Assembly (NCBI RefSeq): GCF_030264295.1
Contig: NZ_CP127173.1
Span: forward strand, 4,409,501 to 4,473,500
DNA: 64,000 nucleotides
Direction: 5' to 3'
Origin: Amycolatopsis nalaikhensis
Lineage (GTDB): Bacteria; Actinomycetota; Actinomycetes; Mycobacteriales; Pseudonocardiaceae
A program made the position numbers and the translations under genes. Positions 1-7,209 of this stretch are shown piece by piece. The notes under the pieces are model-generated. The model was not told where the DNA came from and ran no database searches. It saw only the letters and a list, made by a program, of their open reading frames with translations. Position 1 is the first letter of the stretch; the number at the start of each line of letters is the position of its first letter.

Positions 1-29
1 GTCGTCGCAGCCGCGCGTAACACTCCCGG

Positions 30-64
30 ACGGGGCCGGTCCACTGTGGACCGGCCCCGTTTTC
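30..64 (+). terminator. Intrinsic terminator of an upstream gene
   Basis: Arms at 30-44 and 46-60 (ACGGGGCCGGTCCAC and its complement) form a very GC-rich hairpin followed directly by TTTT. It should end a plus-strand gene lying left of the window. Confidence 0.8.
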
Positions 65-83
65 GTGCGTTGAACCCTAGGTC

Positions 84-99
84 ATTGGTCTAGACTTTT
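84..99. promoter_or_regulatory. Weak DasR-type (dre) operator candidate
   Basis: The 16-mer ATTGGTCTAGACTTTT matches 12 of 16 positions of the DasR consensus ACTGGTCTAGACCAGT, including the whole central TGGTCTAGAC. It ends five bases before the first possible ATG of the AraC-type gene, so it would block transcription or initiation there. DasR is the GlcNAc-responsive repressor of chitin genes in actinomycetes; control by it is inferred from this match and from the better site before the chitinase at 3976-3991. Confidence 0.4.
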
Positions 100-104
100 G
101 GGTC

Positions 105-1001
105 ATGCGCGGTACGACCGTTCCGCCGGGGACACCCTGCCCGCCGCCGCGGGCGGGCGAGCTGCCCATGCACCGGCTGGAAGTGGCAGAACCGCCGGCG
201 CCGCCCTTCGCCATCGGCACGTTCGACGAGATCGGGCCGCTGTCGCGCGCGGAGTTCCCGCACCGGCACACCTTCCACGAGCTGCTGCACGTCACCGGCG
301 GCACCGGCGCGCACGTCGTCGACACCGCGCGCTGGCCGCTGCGGCCGCCGCACCTCGGCGTCATCGCGCCGGGCCAGGTGCACCAGTGGGCGGACGTGCG
401 GGGCCTCACCGGGCACGTCGTGCTGTTCACCGACGACTTCCTGCTCGACTACCCGGCCGACCGCGAGCGGCTGCGGCGGCTCAGCGAACGCCCGTGGCTC
501 GCCCTGGACGCCCGTGCCGACGACGCCGTCTCGCGGCTGATCGCCGAGTTGACCGACGAGTACCGCCGCGGCGACGAAGGCGCCGATTCCGTGCTGCGGG
601 CCCTGGTGCACGTCCTCGTCGTGCGCGCCGGACGGCTGCCCGGGACGCCGGAAGCGCCGCCCGCGCCCGCCGGGGCCGTGGCCGCCGAGTTCGCCCGGCT
701 CACCGGTCGCCCGGACCTCGGGCTGTGGTCGGTGCGCGCGCACGCCGACCGCATCGGCGTCACCCCCGGCTACCTCACCGAGGCGGTGAAGGCCGCGACC
801 GGGCGCACCGCCGCGCAGCTGCTGCGTGAGGCGCGGACCCGGGAGGCGCAGCGGTTCCTGCTCCGGACGGACCTGACCGTGCGGCAGGTCGCGAGCCGCG
901 TCGGGTTCGCCGACCCGGCCTACTTCTGCCGGTTCTTCCGCCGCGAAACCGGGCTGAGCCCCGGCGACTTCCGCCGCGGCGGGGAGATTCACCACGACTG
1001 A
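105..1001 (+). CDS. AraC/XylS family transcriptional regulator
   Basis: This 298-aa protein has the usual AraC plan. An N-terminal cupin-like sensor occupies about residues 30-120, with a histidine-rich edge (FPHRHTFHELLH). A C-terminal double helix-turn-helix covers about residues 205-292, ending in the family signature GFADPAYFCRFFRRETG. The start is uncertain: ATG 105 has no clear ribosome site, and ATG 168, which begins at MHRLEVAEPP, would also leave both domains whole. The dioxygenase gene follows in the same direction 78 bp later, so it is the obvious candidate target, but that is inferred from position only. The dre-like 16-mer at 84-99 overlaps its leader. The family is clear; the ligand is unknown. 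Confidence 0.88.
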   Translation: MRGTTVPPGTPCPPPRAGELPMHRLEVAEPPAPPFAIGTFDEIGPLSRAEFPHRHTFHELLHVTGGTGAHVVDTARWPLRPPHLGVIAPGQVHQWADVRGLTGHVVLFTDDFLLDYPADRERLRRLSERPWLALDARADDAVSRLIAELTDEYRRGDEGADSVLRALVHVLVVRAGRLPGTPEAPPAPAGAVAAEFARLTGRPDLGLWSVRAHADRIGVTPGYLTEAVKAATGRTAAQLLREARTREAQRFLLRTDLTVRQVASRVGFADPAYFCRFFRRETGLSPGDFRRGGEIHHD

Positions 1002-1079
1002 CCGGTCCAGTCCATCGTCGCGCACCCCGTGCCGTGCCTACGTTCGAAGGGATCCCCGACGCCCCCACGAGGAGCAGGC

Positions 1080-1895
1080 ATGGACGAAGAAACCCAGCTC
1101 AGCCGCAAAACGGTGCTGAAGGCCGCGCTCGCGGCCGGCGTCGCCGCGCCGGTCGCGCTGTTCGGCGGCCCGGCGCTCGCGCGCACCAGCGTCGCCGCCG
1201 GCGCGGTCCCGGAGCTGACCCCGGAGTGCCACGACGGCGACGAGCCGACGATCGAGCAGACCGAAGGCCCCTACTTCAAACCGAACTCGCCCGAGCGGAC
1301 CAACCTCGTCACGCCCGGCACCCAGGGCACCCGGCTGACCGTGACCGGATACGTCTTCGGGCTCGCGTGCCAGCCGGTGAACCGCGCGCTGCTGGACTTC
1401 TGGCAGGCCGACGTCAACGGCGCCTACGACAACGTCGGCTACACCTTCCGCGGCCACCAGTACACCAACGCCCAGGGCGCGTTCACGCTGTCCACGATCG
1501 TGCCCGGCCTCTACCCGGGCCGCACCCGGCACATCCACGTCAAGGTGCAGGCGCCGGGACGGCCGATCCTGACCACCCAGCTCTACTTCCCGAACGAGCC
1601 GCGCAACAACACCGACACGATCTTCGACGCGCGCCTGCTGATGACCGTGCGGGACAACGGCTCCGCGAAGGAAGCCGCCTTCGACTTCGTGCTCAACGTG
1701 CCGCAGACGCCGACGTCGACCCCGTCGACGTCGCCCACGACGCCGCCCGGGGACACGACCTGGGCGGTGGGCACCGTTTACGCGGCGGGTGCCCGGGTCA
1801 CCTACGGCGGCCAGGGGTACGTGTGCTTGCAGGGGCACACCGCCCAGCCGGGCTGGGAACCCCCGGCCGTCCCCGCGCTCTGGCGAGCGGGGTGA
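1080..1895 (+). CDS. Exported intradiol ring-cleavage dioxygenase with C-terminal chitin/cellulose-binding module
   Basis: The protein is 271 aa. ATG 1080 is chosen because GAGGAGC lies just before it, although an in-frame start exists at 1029. Residues 1-40 are an export signal (SRKTVLKAALAAGVAAPVAL, Tat-like but with SRK instead of RR). Residues about 55-215 are an intradiol dioxygenase domain: TEGPYF near its start, then DFWQADVNGAYD, and the iron-ligand region RTRHIHVKV. Enzymes of this fold use Fe(III) with two Tyr and two His to open catechol rings. A Thr/Ser/Pro linker (TPTSTPSTSPTTPP) leads to a CBM5/12 module of about 45 residues (TTWAVGTVYAAGARVTYGG to PALW). A secreted catechol dioxygenase fused to a carbohydrate-binding module is known from cellulolytic Streptomyces. 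I infer action on aromatic groups in plant or insect polymers outside the cell. Confidence 0.85.
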   Translation: MDEETQLSRKTVLKAALAAGVAAPVALFGGPALARTSVAAGAVPELTPECHDGDEPTIEQTEGPYFKPNSPERTNLVTPGTQGTRLTVTGYVFGLACQPVNRALLDFWQADVNGAYDNVGYTFRGHQYTNAQGAFTLSTIVPGLYPGRTRHIHVKVQAPGRPILTTQLYFPNEPRNNTDTIFDARLLMTVRDNGSAKEAAFDFVLNVPQTPTSTPSTSPTTPPGDTTWAVGTVYAAGARVTYGGQGYVCLQGHTAQPGWEPPAVPALWRAG

Positions 1896-1992
1896 TCAAG
1901 GCGGGCTCCGGAGCCGCACCTCCGGGGCCCGCCCCCCAGTTCCGCACGATAGGGGTCGACGCGGGCGGTGCGGGCCTGCCACATTCGCGGGT

Positions 1993-2749
1993 ATGACTGT
2001 TTCCGTCGAAGCCTCGGCGTGGATCCGGCGCTTCCACCCGGCGCCGTCCGCCGCGACGCGGCTCGTGTGCTTCCCGCACGCCGGGGGATCGGCGAGCTAC
2101 TACCACCCGGTTTCCGCGGCGCTGTCGCCCGCGGTCGAGGTGCTGGCCGTGCAGTACCCCGGACGGCAGGACCGGCGTGCCGAACCCCTGGTGGACGACC
2201 TCTTCGTGCTCGCCGACAAGCTGGCCGACATTCTCGAGGGCCAGCTCGCCGAGCCGGTGGCGTTCTTCGGCCACAGCATGGGCGCGAGCCTCGCCTTCGA
2301 GGTCGCGCGACGGCTCGAGAAGCGGGGGACGCGGCTGAGCGCGCTGTTCGTCTCGGGACGTCGCGCGCCGACGTCGCCGCACGGCGACCGCGTCCACGAG
2401 AAAGACGACGAAGGACTGCTCGCCGAGGTCAAGCGGCTCAGCGGCACGGACTCGCAGCTGCTCGAAGACGACGAGCTCCTCCGCATGGTGCTGCCCTCGC
2501 TGCGCAGCGACTACAAGGCCGCGGAGGCTCTACCACTACCGCCCCGGTCCCGACGTGAGCTGCCCGGTGGTCGCGCTGATCGGCGACCGCGACCCGAAAG
2601 TCACCGAAGTGGAGGCGCGCGGGTGGGCGGACCGCACGTCCGGCGGCTTCGAGCTGACGGCGTTCCCGGGCGGGCACTTCTACCTCAACGACCACGCGGC
2701 GGCGGTGACCGCGCTGATCGGCGACCGGCTGGCGCGGTTCGCCCGCTGA
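1993..2749 (+). pseudogene. Type II (editing) thioesterase, frameshifted
   Basis: A RifR/GrsT-type alpha/beta-hydrolase that would release stalled acyl groups from NRPS or PKS carrier proteins. Frame 1 runs from ATG 1993 through VCFPHAGGSASYY and the nucleophile elbow FFGHSMGASLAFE to SDYKAAE. After 2526 the frame is lost. Restoring it needs removal of one base (or addition of two) within 2527-2530, after which the second frame reads YHYRPGPDVSCPVVALIGDR and continues to TGA 2747-2749. It carries the acid region (GDRDPKV) and the catalytic His (PGGHFYL). A corrected product would be about 251 aa, the normal family length. All catalytic residues survive on either side, so this is a very recent mutation or a sequencing error. 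No NRPS or PKS gene lies in the window. Confidence 0.8.
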
Positions 2750-2800
2750 GCAAGCGGGCGGGGGTGCGCCGCGGCCCGGCGCGCCCCCGCCCGCGTCAGC

Positions 2801-3889
2801 TCAGCAGTAGAGGTTGGCGCCGGGGTCGACGCCGAGGATCGAGCTGAACTGGCGGTACTTCGAGACGCGGCTCTCGACCTGGGCGGGGTTGCCGCCGTTG
2901 CATTCGATGGAGCCGTTGATGCTCCGGATGGTCTCGCCGAATCCGCGGCTGTTGACCATCGCGTTGTGCGGGGTCATCGTGCCGGGACCGCTCTGGGTGT
3001 TCCAGTACCAGAGGCCGGTCTTCCACGCGATCGCCGAGTTCTGCTCGACCTGCCAGGGGTTGCCGAGCAGGTCGATGCCCAGCGCGTCGCCGGCTGCCTT
3101 GTAGTTGAAGTTCCAGCTCAGCTGGATCGGGCCGCGGCCGTAGTACGCGGCCTGGCCCGCCGGGCAGCCGTAGGGCTGGTTCCAGTCGCAGTAGTGCGGG
3201 TAGTTGGCCGTGTTCTGCTCGACGATGTAGACGAGGCCGCCGGTTTCGTGGCTGACGTTCGCGAGGAACGCGGCGGCTTCCTGCTTCTTCACCGTGTCGC
3301 TGCCGGTGTTCGCGAAGCCGGGGTACGCGGACAGGGCGGCGGTCAGGCCGCTGTAGGTGTAGAAGGAGTTCCGGCCCGGGAACATCTGGTTGAACTGCGC
3401 TTCGCTGACCACGAACGCGCCCGGGTTGCCCGGGTTGGTGCCGCCGCCGCAGTCGTAGGGCTCCCAGTACCAGGTGCTGATCACCGGGTCGTAGCCCGGA
3501 TTCGCGTTCTTGGCGCGGTAGTAGCTCCCGTTGGTGTAGCGCACGACGGCCCCGACGTCGTACCACTGGCCCGCGACCCAGTTCGGTGCCGTGCAGGTGG
3601 AACCGCCCCCGCCGTCACAGCTGTACGGTTCCCAGTACCAGGTGCTGATCACCGGGTCGTAGCCCGGGTTCGCGTTCTTGGCGCGGTAGTAGCCACCGTT
3701 GGTGTAGCGCACGACGGCCCCGACGTCGTACCACTGACCGGCAACCCAGTTCGGCGCACTGCACGCGGCGGCGGCCGCCTGCGGAGCGGAACCACTTACG
3801 GCGGGGACACCGAGCACCAGCCCGGCGGCGGCGGCGAACGCTGCGAGAACCGCGACAAGACGTCTTCTCAAGATCGCTCCTTCGGCCAC
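2801..3889 (-). CDS. Secreted GH19 chitinase with two CBM5/12 modules
   Basis: This 362-aa endochitinase has a signal peptide (residues 1-42, RRRLVAVLAAFAAAAGLVLG, cleavage near AAAA). Two chitin-binding modules follow at residues 45-89 and 101-145, then a short GT/NPG linker and a GH19 catalytic domain at about 159-362. The domain shows VSHETGGLVYIVEQNTANY, which holds both catalytic glutamates as in Streptomyces ChiC-type enzymes, and YYGRGPIQLSWNFNY. Family 19 enzymes cut beta-1,4-GlcNAc chains with inversion. ATG 3889 is preceded on its strand by GAAGGAGCGATCTTG-type sequence, so a slightly later start (near residue 8) cannot be excluded. A good DasR-like operator lies at 3976-3991 in the promoter region, so induction by chitin-derived GlcNAc is likely. 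Confidence 0.95.
   Translation of the reverse strand: MAEGAILRRRLVAVLAAFAAAAGLVLGVPAVSGSAPQAAAAACSAPNWVAGQWYDVGAVVRYTNGGYYRAKNANPGYDPVISTWYWEPYSCDGGGGSTCTAPNWVAGQWYDVGAVVRYTNGSYYRAKNANPGYDPVISTWYWEPYDCGGGTNPGNPGAFVVSEAQFNQMFPGRNSFYTYSGLTAALSAYPGFANTGSDTVKKQEAAAFLANVSHETGGLVYIVEQNTANYPHYCDWNQPYGCPAGQAAYYGRGPIQLSWNFNYKAAGDALGIDLLGNPWQVEQNSAIAWKTGLWYWNTQSGPGTMTPHNAMVNSRGFGETIRSINGSIECNGGNPAQVESRVSKYRQFSSILGVDPGANLYC
3455..3757 (-). repeat. Tandem near-identical CBM5/12 coding repeats in the chitinase
   Basis: Two 135-bp units (3623-3757 and 3455-3589) each encode 45 residues from APNWVAGQWYDV to STWYWEPY. The two protein copies differ at one position only (Gly66 against Ser122). Such identity implies a recent duplication or continuing gene conversion. 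Confidence 0.9.
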
Positions 3890-3975
3890 GACAGAACCCG
3901 GACGCGGCAGGCGCCCGGTGTCGACGATGAGTGCTCATCCGGCCGAGACGAGGGTGACACCGGTCACTAGAGCAG

Positions 3976-3991
3976 ATTGGTCTAGTCCAGT
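3976..3991. promoter_or_regulatory. DasR-type (dre) operator before the chitinase
   Basis: ATTGGTCTAGTCCAGT matches the DasR consensus ACTGGTCTAGACCAGT at 14 of 16 positions. It sits about 87-102 bp upstream of the chitinase start, the normal place for such sites at Streptomyces chitinase promoters. Confidence 0.7.
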
Positions 3992-4078
3992 CAAGGAATC
4001 GGGCGTTCTGGGCATGCGTCGTGCACGAACGGCCATGGGAGTCGGCGGTTTCCCCGAGCCGAACGCCGGATTGTTCAA

Positions 4079-4134
4079 CGGTCCTGGCACCGCGTCAAGG
4101 CGGGAAAGCGTGCCTTGACCCGGTGCCAGGACCG
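4079..4134. repeat. Long hairpin in the 3890-4366 intergenic region
   Basis: Arms of 23 nt (4079-4101 and 4112-4134, starting CGGTCCTGGCACC) pair with one mismatch around a 10-nt loop. It lies downstream of the small minus-strand gene ending at 4367 and upstream of the chitinase, so it may terminate the former. Apart from this and the dre-like site I see nothing in 3890-4366. Confidence 0.6.
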
Positions 4135-4366
4135 CTGAGGCGGCTGCGTATCGGTTCGGGGGTGGGGTCTGCTCGGATGGCTGGCTCAGATTGCTGCGGG
4201 CGTTGGCGCCGCGCATGTCGCGGCGCGGCGAGGTGGCCGTGCGGGGCGGTGAGGGCGCTGCGGGGCGCGCGGCGGAGTGCGATGGCGAGCGCGGCGATTG
4301 GCGCCAGGGCGAGTCGCAGGGTCGAGCCGGGGTGCGCTGTCCGCGTCGCCCCGGCTCGACCTCGGC

Positions 4367-4606
4367 TCAGCGGGCCTGCGGGATGCGCACCGGGGTCACC
4401 TGCAGGAGCCGCTGCAGGCGGGCGCGGCCCAGGCGGTGGAGCATTTCCCCGAGCTCCTCCGGTGCGATGCTCCCCTCGAGGTCGAGGCGCGTCAGCCGGA
4501 CTACGCGGTCGATCTCCGTCGCGGGGAGCCGTCCCGCGAACTCCCCGGCCAGCCACACCCCGACCTCGTCGACGATGTCGTCCGCCCGGTGGCTCCGTAC
4601 GGTCAT
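4367..4606 (-). CDS. Small protein resembling three-helix bundle dimerization (DUF3562-like) domain
   Basis: A 79-aa soluble protein. Its centre (VGVWLAGEFAGRLPATEIDRV, about residues 16-36) has the pattern of the three-helix bundle dimerization domain of small actinobacterial proteins: an aromatic/acidic helix, G-R-x-P turn, then a helix with spaced Val/Arg. The rest is helical and Leu/Arg-rich (APEELGEMLHRLGRARLQRL). No transmembrane segment or catalytic motif is seen. ATG 4606 is preceded on its strand by GAAAGAGGAG, a strong ribosome site. It is divergent from the zinc-finger gene at 4896. The role is unknown; the family call is by eye and moderate. Confidence 0.6.
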   Translation of the reverse strand: MTVRSHRADDIVDEVGVWLAGEFAGRLPATEIDRVVRLTRLDLEGSIAPEELGEMLHRLGRARLQRLLQVTPVRIPQAR

Positions 4607-4895
4607 CGGTCTCCTCTTTCGGATCGTCTTCTGTCCCGATGCAGGTCCGACGGGCCGGCCCCGCGCCCATGACGCCGAATCGGGGAAATTCGTCTGGGGA
4701 ACGCTTTCCGTGTCCGGTCAGGTGGATTCCGTGACCATGCCGTGTCACTCACATGGGGCCGAGCGCGCCCGAAGTTGTCGGCCGATCGGGTGGAAAACGG
4801 GGGAAGGGTGCCGGTCGCGCGTACCGGCCAGGACTCTGGAGACGTCCGGTAGTGCGGGCGTTCCCTTGCGGGACGCGGAAACGGAGAAGCGATCC

Positions 4896-5072
4896 ATGGG
4901 CCGGTACGACCGGACCGACCTCGGTGCCTACAGCCTCGGGCTGCTCGACGCCGCCGAGGCGGCGCGGGTGGAGCGGCACCTCGCCGCGTGCCCGGACTGC
5001 CGCCGGGAGGTCCGCGAGTTCGAGACCGTCCGGACGATGCTCGACCACCTGGGCAAAGCCGAGTCCACATAG
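4896..5072 (+). CDS. Stand-alone zinc-finger (zf-HC2) anti-sigma-like protein
   Basis: A 58-aa protein consisting of little more than the N-terminal ZAS/zf-HC2 domain of anti-sigma factors: DLGAYSLGLLDAAEAARVERH followed by HLAACPDC, the HxxxCxxC zinc-binding signature. ATG 4896 has GGAGAAGC just upstream. ECF anti-sigma factors normally continue into a membrane helix and sit beside their sigma gene. Here there is no membrane segment and no sigma factor gene nearby; the next gene is a methyltransferase starting 44 bp later. It could be a soluble redox-sensing anti-sigma protein acting on a sigma factor encoded elsewhere, or a remnant. Confidence 0.7.
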   Translation: MGRYDRTDLGAYSLGLLDAAEAARVERHLAACPDCRREVREFETVRTMLDHLGKAEST

Positions 5073-5116
5073 GACTCACGCGGTTTTTGTCGGTGCCCGC
5101 CGATACGGTCCCCCGC

Positions 5117-5740
5117 GTGACCGACTTCCTGACCACTTACGCGATCGTCGCCGAGAACTACGACCGGTACGTCCCGCCCGTGACCGAAGACCCGCAGGAC
5201 CGCGCGATGCTCACGGCGTTCGCGGACCTCGTCCACGCCGACGGCGGCGGCCCGGTCGCCGACCTCGGCTGCGGCACGGGCCGCGTGACGAGCTTCCTGG
5301 CCACCACCGGCCTCGACGTCTCCGGCGTCGACCTTTCGCCGGAAATGCTCGAGATCGCCCGTCGCGAGCACCCGGAACTGCGGTTTTCGCAGAGTTCCCT
5401 GCTGCAGCTCGATCTGCCCGACGGTGAGCTGGCCGGGGCGGTGGCGTGGTACTCGATCATCCACACGCCACCGGAGCTGATGCCGAAGGTGTACGCGGAG
5501 CTCTTCCGGGTCGTGCGCCCGGGCGGTCACCTGCAGCTCGCGTTCCACGTCGGCGACCGGCGGCACCGCGCGACCAAGGGCTACGGGCACGAGGGGCTCT
5601 CGCTGGACGTCTACTGGCTGCCGGTGGAGCGCGTCGGCGGCCTGGTGGCCGATGCGGGGTTCGAGGTGCTGACCCAGGTGCTCCGCGACCCGGCGGCGCG
5701 GGTGCCGCAGGGGAGGGTGCTGGCACGCAAACCGGCCTGA
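5117..5740 (+). CDS. Class I SAM-dependent methyltransferase
   Basis: A 207-aa Rossmann-fold methyltransferase of the Methyltransf_25/11 kind. Motif I is VADLGCGTGRVTSFLA (about residues 50-65), followed by the acidic SAM-ribose contact SGVDLSPEM, a post-II segment AGAVAWYSIIHTPPE and RVVRPGGHLQLAFH. GTG 5117 is taken as the start because homology of this kind begins a few residues before YDRYVPP and the longer frame runs back into the zinc-finger gene. The substrate cannot be told. It converges on the gene at 5843, with a palindromic repeat between them. Confidence 0.85.
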   Translation: MTDFLTTYAIVAENYDRYVPPVTEDPQDRAMLTAFADLVHADGGGPVADLGCGTGRVTSFLATTGLDVSGVDLSPEMLEIARREHPELRFSQSSLLQLDLPDGELAGAVAWYSIIHTPPELMPKVYAELFRVVRPGGHLQLAFHVGDRRHRATKGYGHEGLSLDVYWLPVERVGGLVADAGFEVLTQVLRDPAARVPQGRVLARKPA

Positions 5741-5756
5741 GCCCGGGCCCGGGCGC

Positions 5757-5837
5757 GCTGAAGGGGACGTTCGTCTCATCTGATGCGCTGAAGGGGACTT
5801 TCCTCGCGTCACACATGCCAGGAAAGTCCCCTTCAGC
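5757..5837. repeat. AAGGGGAC-type intergenic palindrome (bidirectional terminator candidate)
   Basis: Arms 5787-5804 and 5820-5837 (GCTGAAGGGGACTTTCCT and its exact complement) surround a 15-nt loop. A partial direct copy, GCTGAAGGGGACGTTC, precedes it at about 5758-5773. It fills the gap between two convergent genes. Confidence 0.75.
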
Positions 5838-5842
5838 CCGGC

Positions 5843-6250
5843 TCAGTAGTCGTCGCGGCCGGTGAACTGCTGCTCCAGCAGCTCGGCCGCGCCCGCCACC
5901 AGTTCCAGGGGGTCGATGAACTCGTTGATGTCCAGGTTGATCAACGGCAGCGAGTGCCGCAGCACCAGGTGGTCACCCATCACCGCGAGCCCGCCGACGA
6001 CCGTCGAGTGGCCGACCTCGGTCAGCACGTCGAGGAGGTCGACCTCGTCGTGGCGGGCGAACGGCGTCGCGATCTGCACCCAGTCCTCGCGCTGGTCGAG
6101 GATCTCGCGGGCGATCACCATGATCTGCGCCCGCTGCTCGGTGTCGGGCTCGTCGCCGAAGATCAGCCGGATGCGGATCTCGTCCGGGTCATCGCGCACC
6201 ACCCGGTACTCCTGCCTGATGTAAGCGACCAGGTCGCCCCACTCCGCCAC
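5843..6250 (-). CDS. YbjN / type III chaperone-like fold protein
   Basis: A 135-aa acidic protein with the alternating helix/strand pattern of YbjN-type proteins: an N-terminal helix (DLVAYIRQEYRVVRDD), strands RIRLIF and IMVIAREIL, a VQIATPF strand, a GGLAVMGDHLVLRHSLPL hairpin and a C-terminal acidic helix (DPLELVAGAAELLEQQF). Actinobacterial members are annotated as T3SS-chaperone-like although no type III system exists in these bacteria. No catalytic residues or membrane segments are seen. It is transcribed with the aldo/keto reductase upstream on the same strand, 43 bp away. Function unknown. Confidence 0.6.
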   Translation of the reverse strand: MAEWGDLVAYIRQEYRVVRDDPDEIRIRLIFGDEPDTEQRAQIMVIAREILDQREDWVQIATPFARHDEVDLLDVLTEVGHSTVVGGLAVMGDHLVLRHSLPLINLDINEFIDPLELVAGAAELLEQQFTGRDDY

Positions 6251-6293
6251 GCTTCCTCCGCTCTCGGACCGGATCGAGCGCCCAGCGTAGCGA

Positions 6294-7163
6294 TCAGGCC
6301 GTGCCGATCCGGTCCAGGTCGGCGAGGACGTCGGCGGGCAGCTCCAGGGAGGCGGCGGCCAGGTTCTCGCGCAGGTGCGCCAAGGACGACGTGCCCGGGA
6401 TGAGCAGCATCGACGGCGACCGCTGCAGCAGCCAGGCCAGCGCCACCTGCATCGGCGTCGCGCCGAGGCGGGCCGCGCAGTCGTCGAGCAGTCCGGACTG
6501 CAGCGGGCTGAACCCGCCGAGCGGGAAGTACGGCACGAACGCGATGCCTTCGGCGGCGCACTTGTCGACGAGGTCGTCGTTCTCGCGGTGCGCGAGGTTG
6601 TACTGGTTCTGGACGCACACGACGGGCGCGATCGCCTTCGCTTCGTCGAGCTGCTCGGCGGTGACGTGACTGACGCCGAGGTGCCGGATCAGCCCCTGCT
6701 GCCGCAGGTCGGCGAGCACGCCGAAGGGCTCGGCGAGCGACATGGGCACGGGGTAGTCGCCGGCGGCGTTGCTGAGCCGCAGGTTGACGACGTCGAGCGC
6801 GTCGACGTCGAGGTTGCGCAGGTTGTCGTGCACGGCCTGGGTCAGGTCCTCGGCCGACAGCGCGGGCGGCCACGCCTTGTCGGGCGTCCGGCGCGCGCCG
6901 ACCTTCGTGACGATCGTGAGCGCCTCCGGGTACGGGTGCAGGGCCTCCTTGATCAGCGCGTTCACCGTGTGGGGGCCGTAGTAGTCGCTCGTGTCGAGGT
7001 GGTCGACCCCGCTTTCGACGGCTTCGCGCAGCACGGCCACGGCGGTGTCGTGGTCGCGCGGCGGGCCCCACACGCCGGGCCCGGCGAGCTGCATCGCGCC
7101 GTAGCCCACGCGGTGCACGGGGAGTTCGCCGCCGAGGCTGAAGGTGCCGCCGAGGTTCGCCAT
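6294..7163 (-). CDS. Aldo/keto reductase
   Basis: A 289-aa NADPH-dependent oxidoreductase with a TIM-barrel fold. Conserved parts are GYGAMQL, the active-site block DHLDTSDYYGPHTVN (catalytic Asp and Tyr, about residues 55-69), VTKVG with the catalytic Lys, and the cofactor-binding end MLLIPGTSSLAHLREN. The usual catalytic His position reads VVNLR, as in the YdbC-like subgroup, where Asn replaces His. Substrate unknown; the subgroup includes putative pyridoxal-type reductases. ATG 7163 is preceded by AAGGAGCGGA, a good ribosome site. Its downstream neighbour is the YbjN-like gene. Confidence 0.88.
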   Translation of the reverse strand: MANLGGTFSLGGELPVHRVGYGAMQLAGPGVWGPPRDHDTAVAVLREAVESGVDHLDTSDYYGPHTVNALIKEALHPYPEALTIVTKVGARRTPDKAWPPALSAEDLTQAVHDNLRNLDVDALDVVNLRLSNAAGDYPVPMSLAEPFGVLADLRQQGLIRHLGVSHVTAEQLDEAKAIAPVVCVQNQYNLAHRENDDLVDKCAAEGIAFVPYFPLGGFSPLQSGLLDDCAARLGATPMQVALAWLLQRSPSMLLIPGTSSLAHLRENLAAASLELPADVLADLDRIGTA

Positions 7164-7209
7164 TCCGCTCCTTGGTCGAGTTCCGTTCCCCGGCCGAGCC
7201 CAGTCGGGC

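Noticed and set aside
2524..2535. Programmed ribosomal frameshift in the thioesterase
   Set aside because: No slippery heptamer or stable downstream structure is evident, and the family does not use recoding; mutation or sequencing error is simpler.
4021..4734. 237-codon plus-strand frame across 4021-4734
   Set aside because: Its product is a low-complexity Arg/Ala/Gly/Pro string and it covers a hairpin and the small minus-strand gene that has a real ribosome site.
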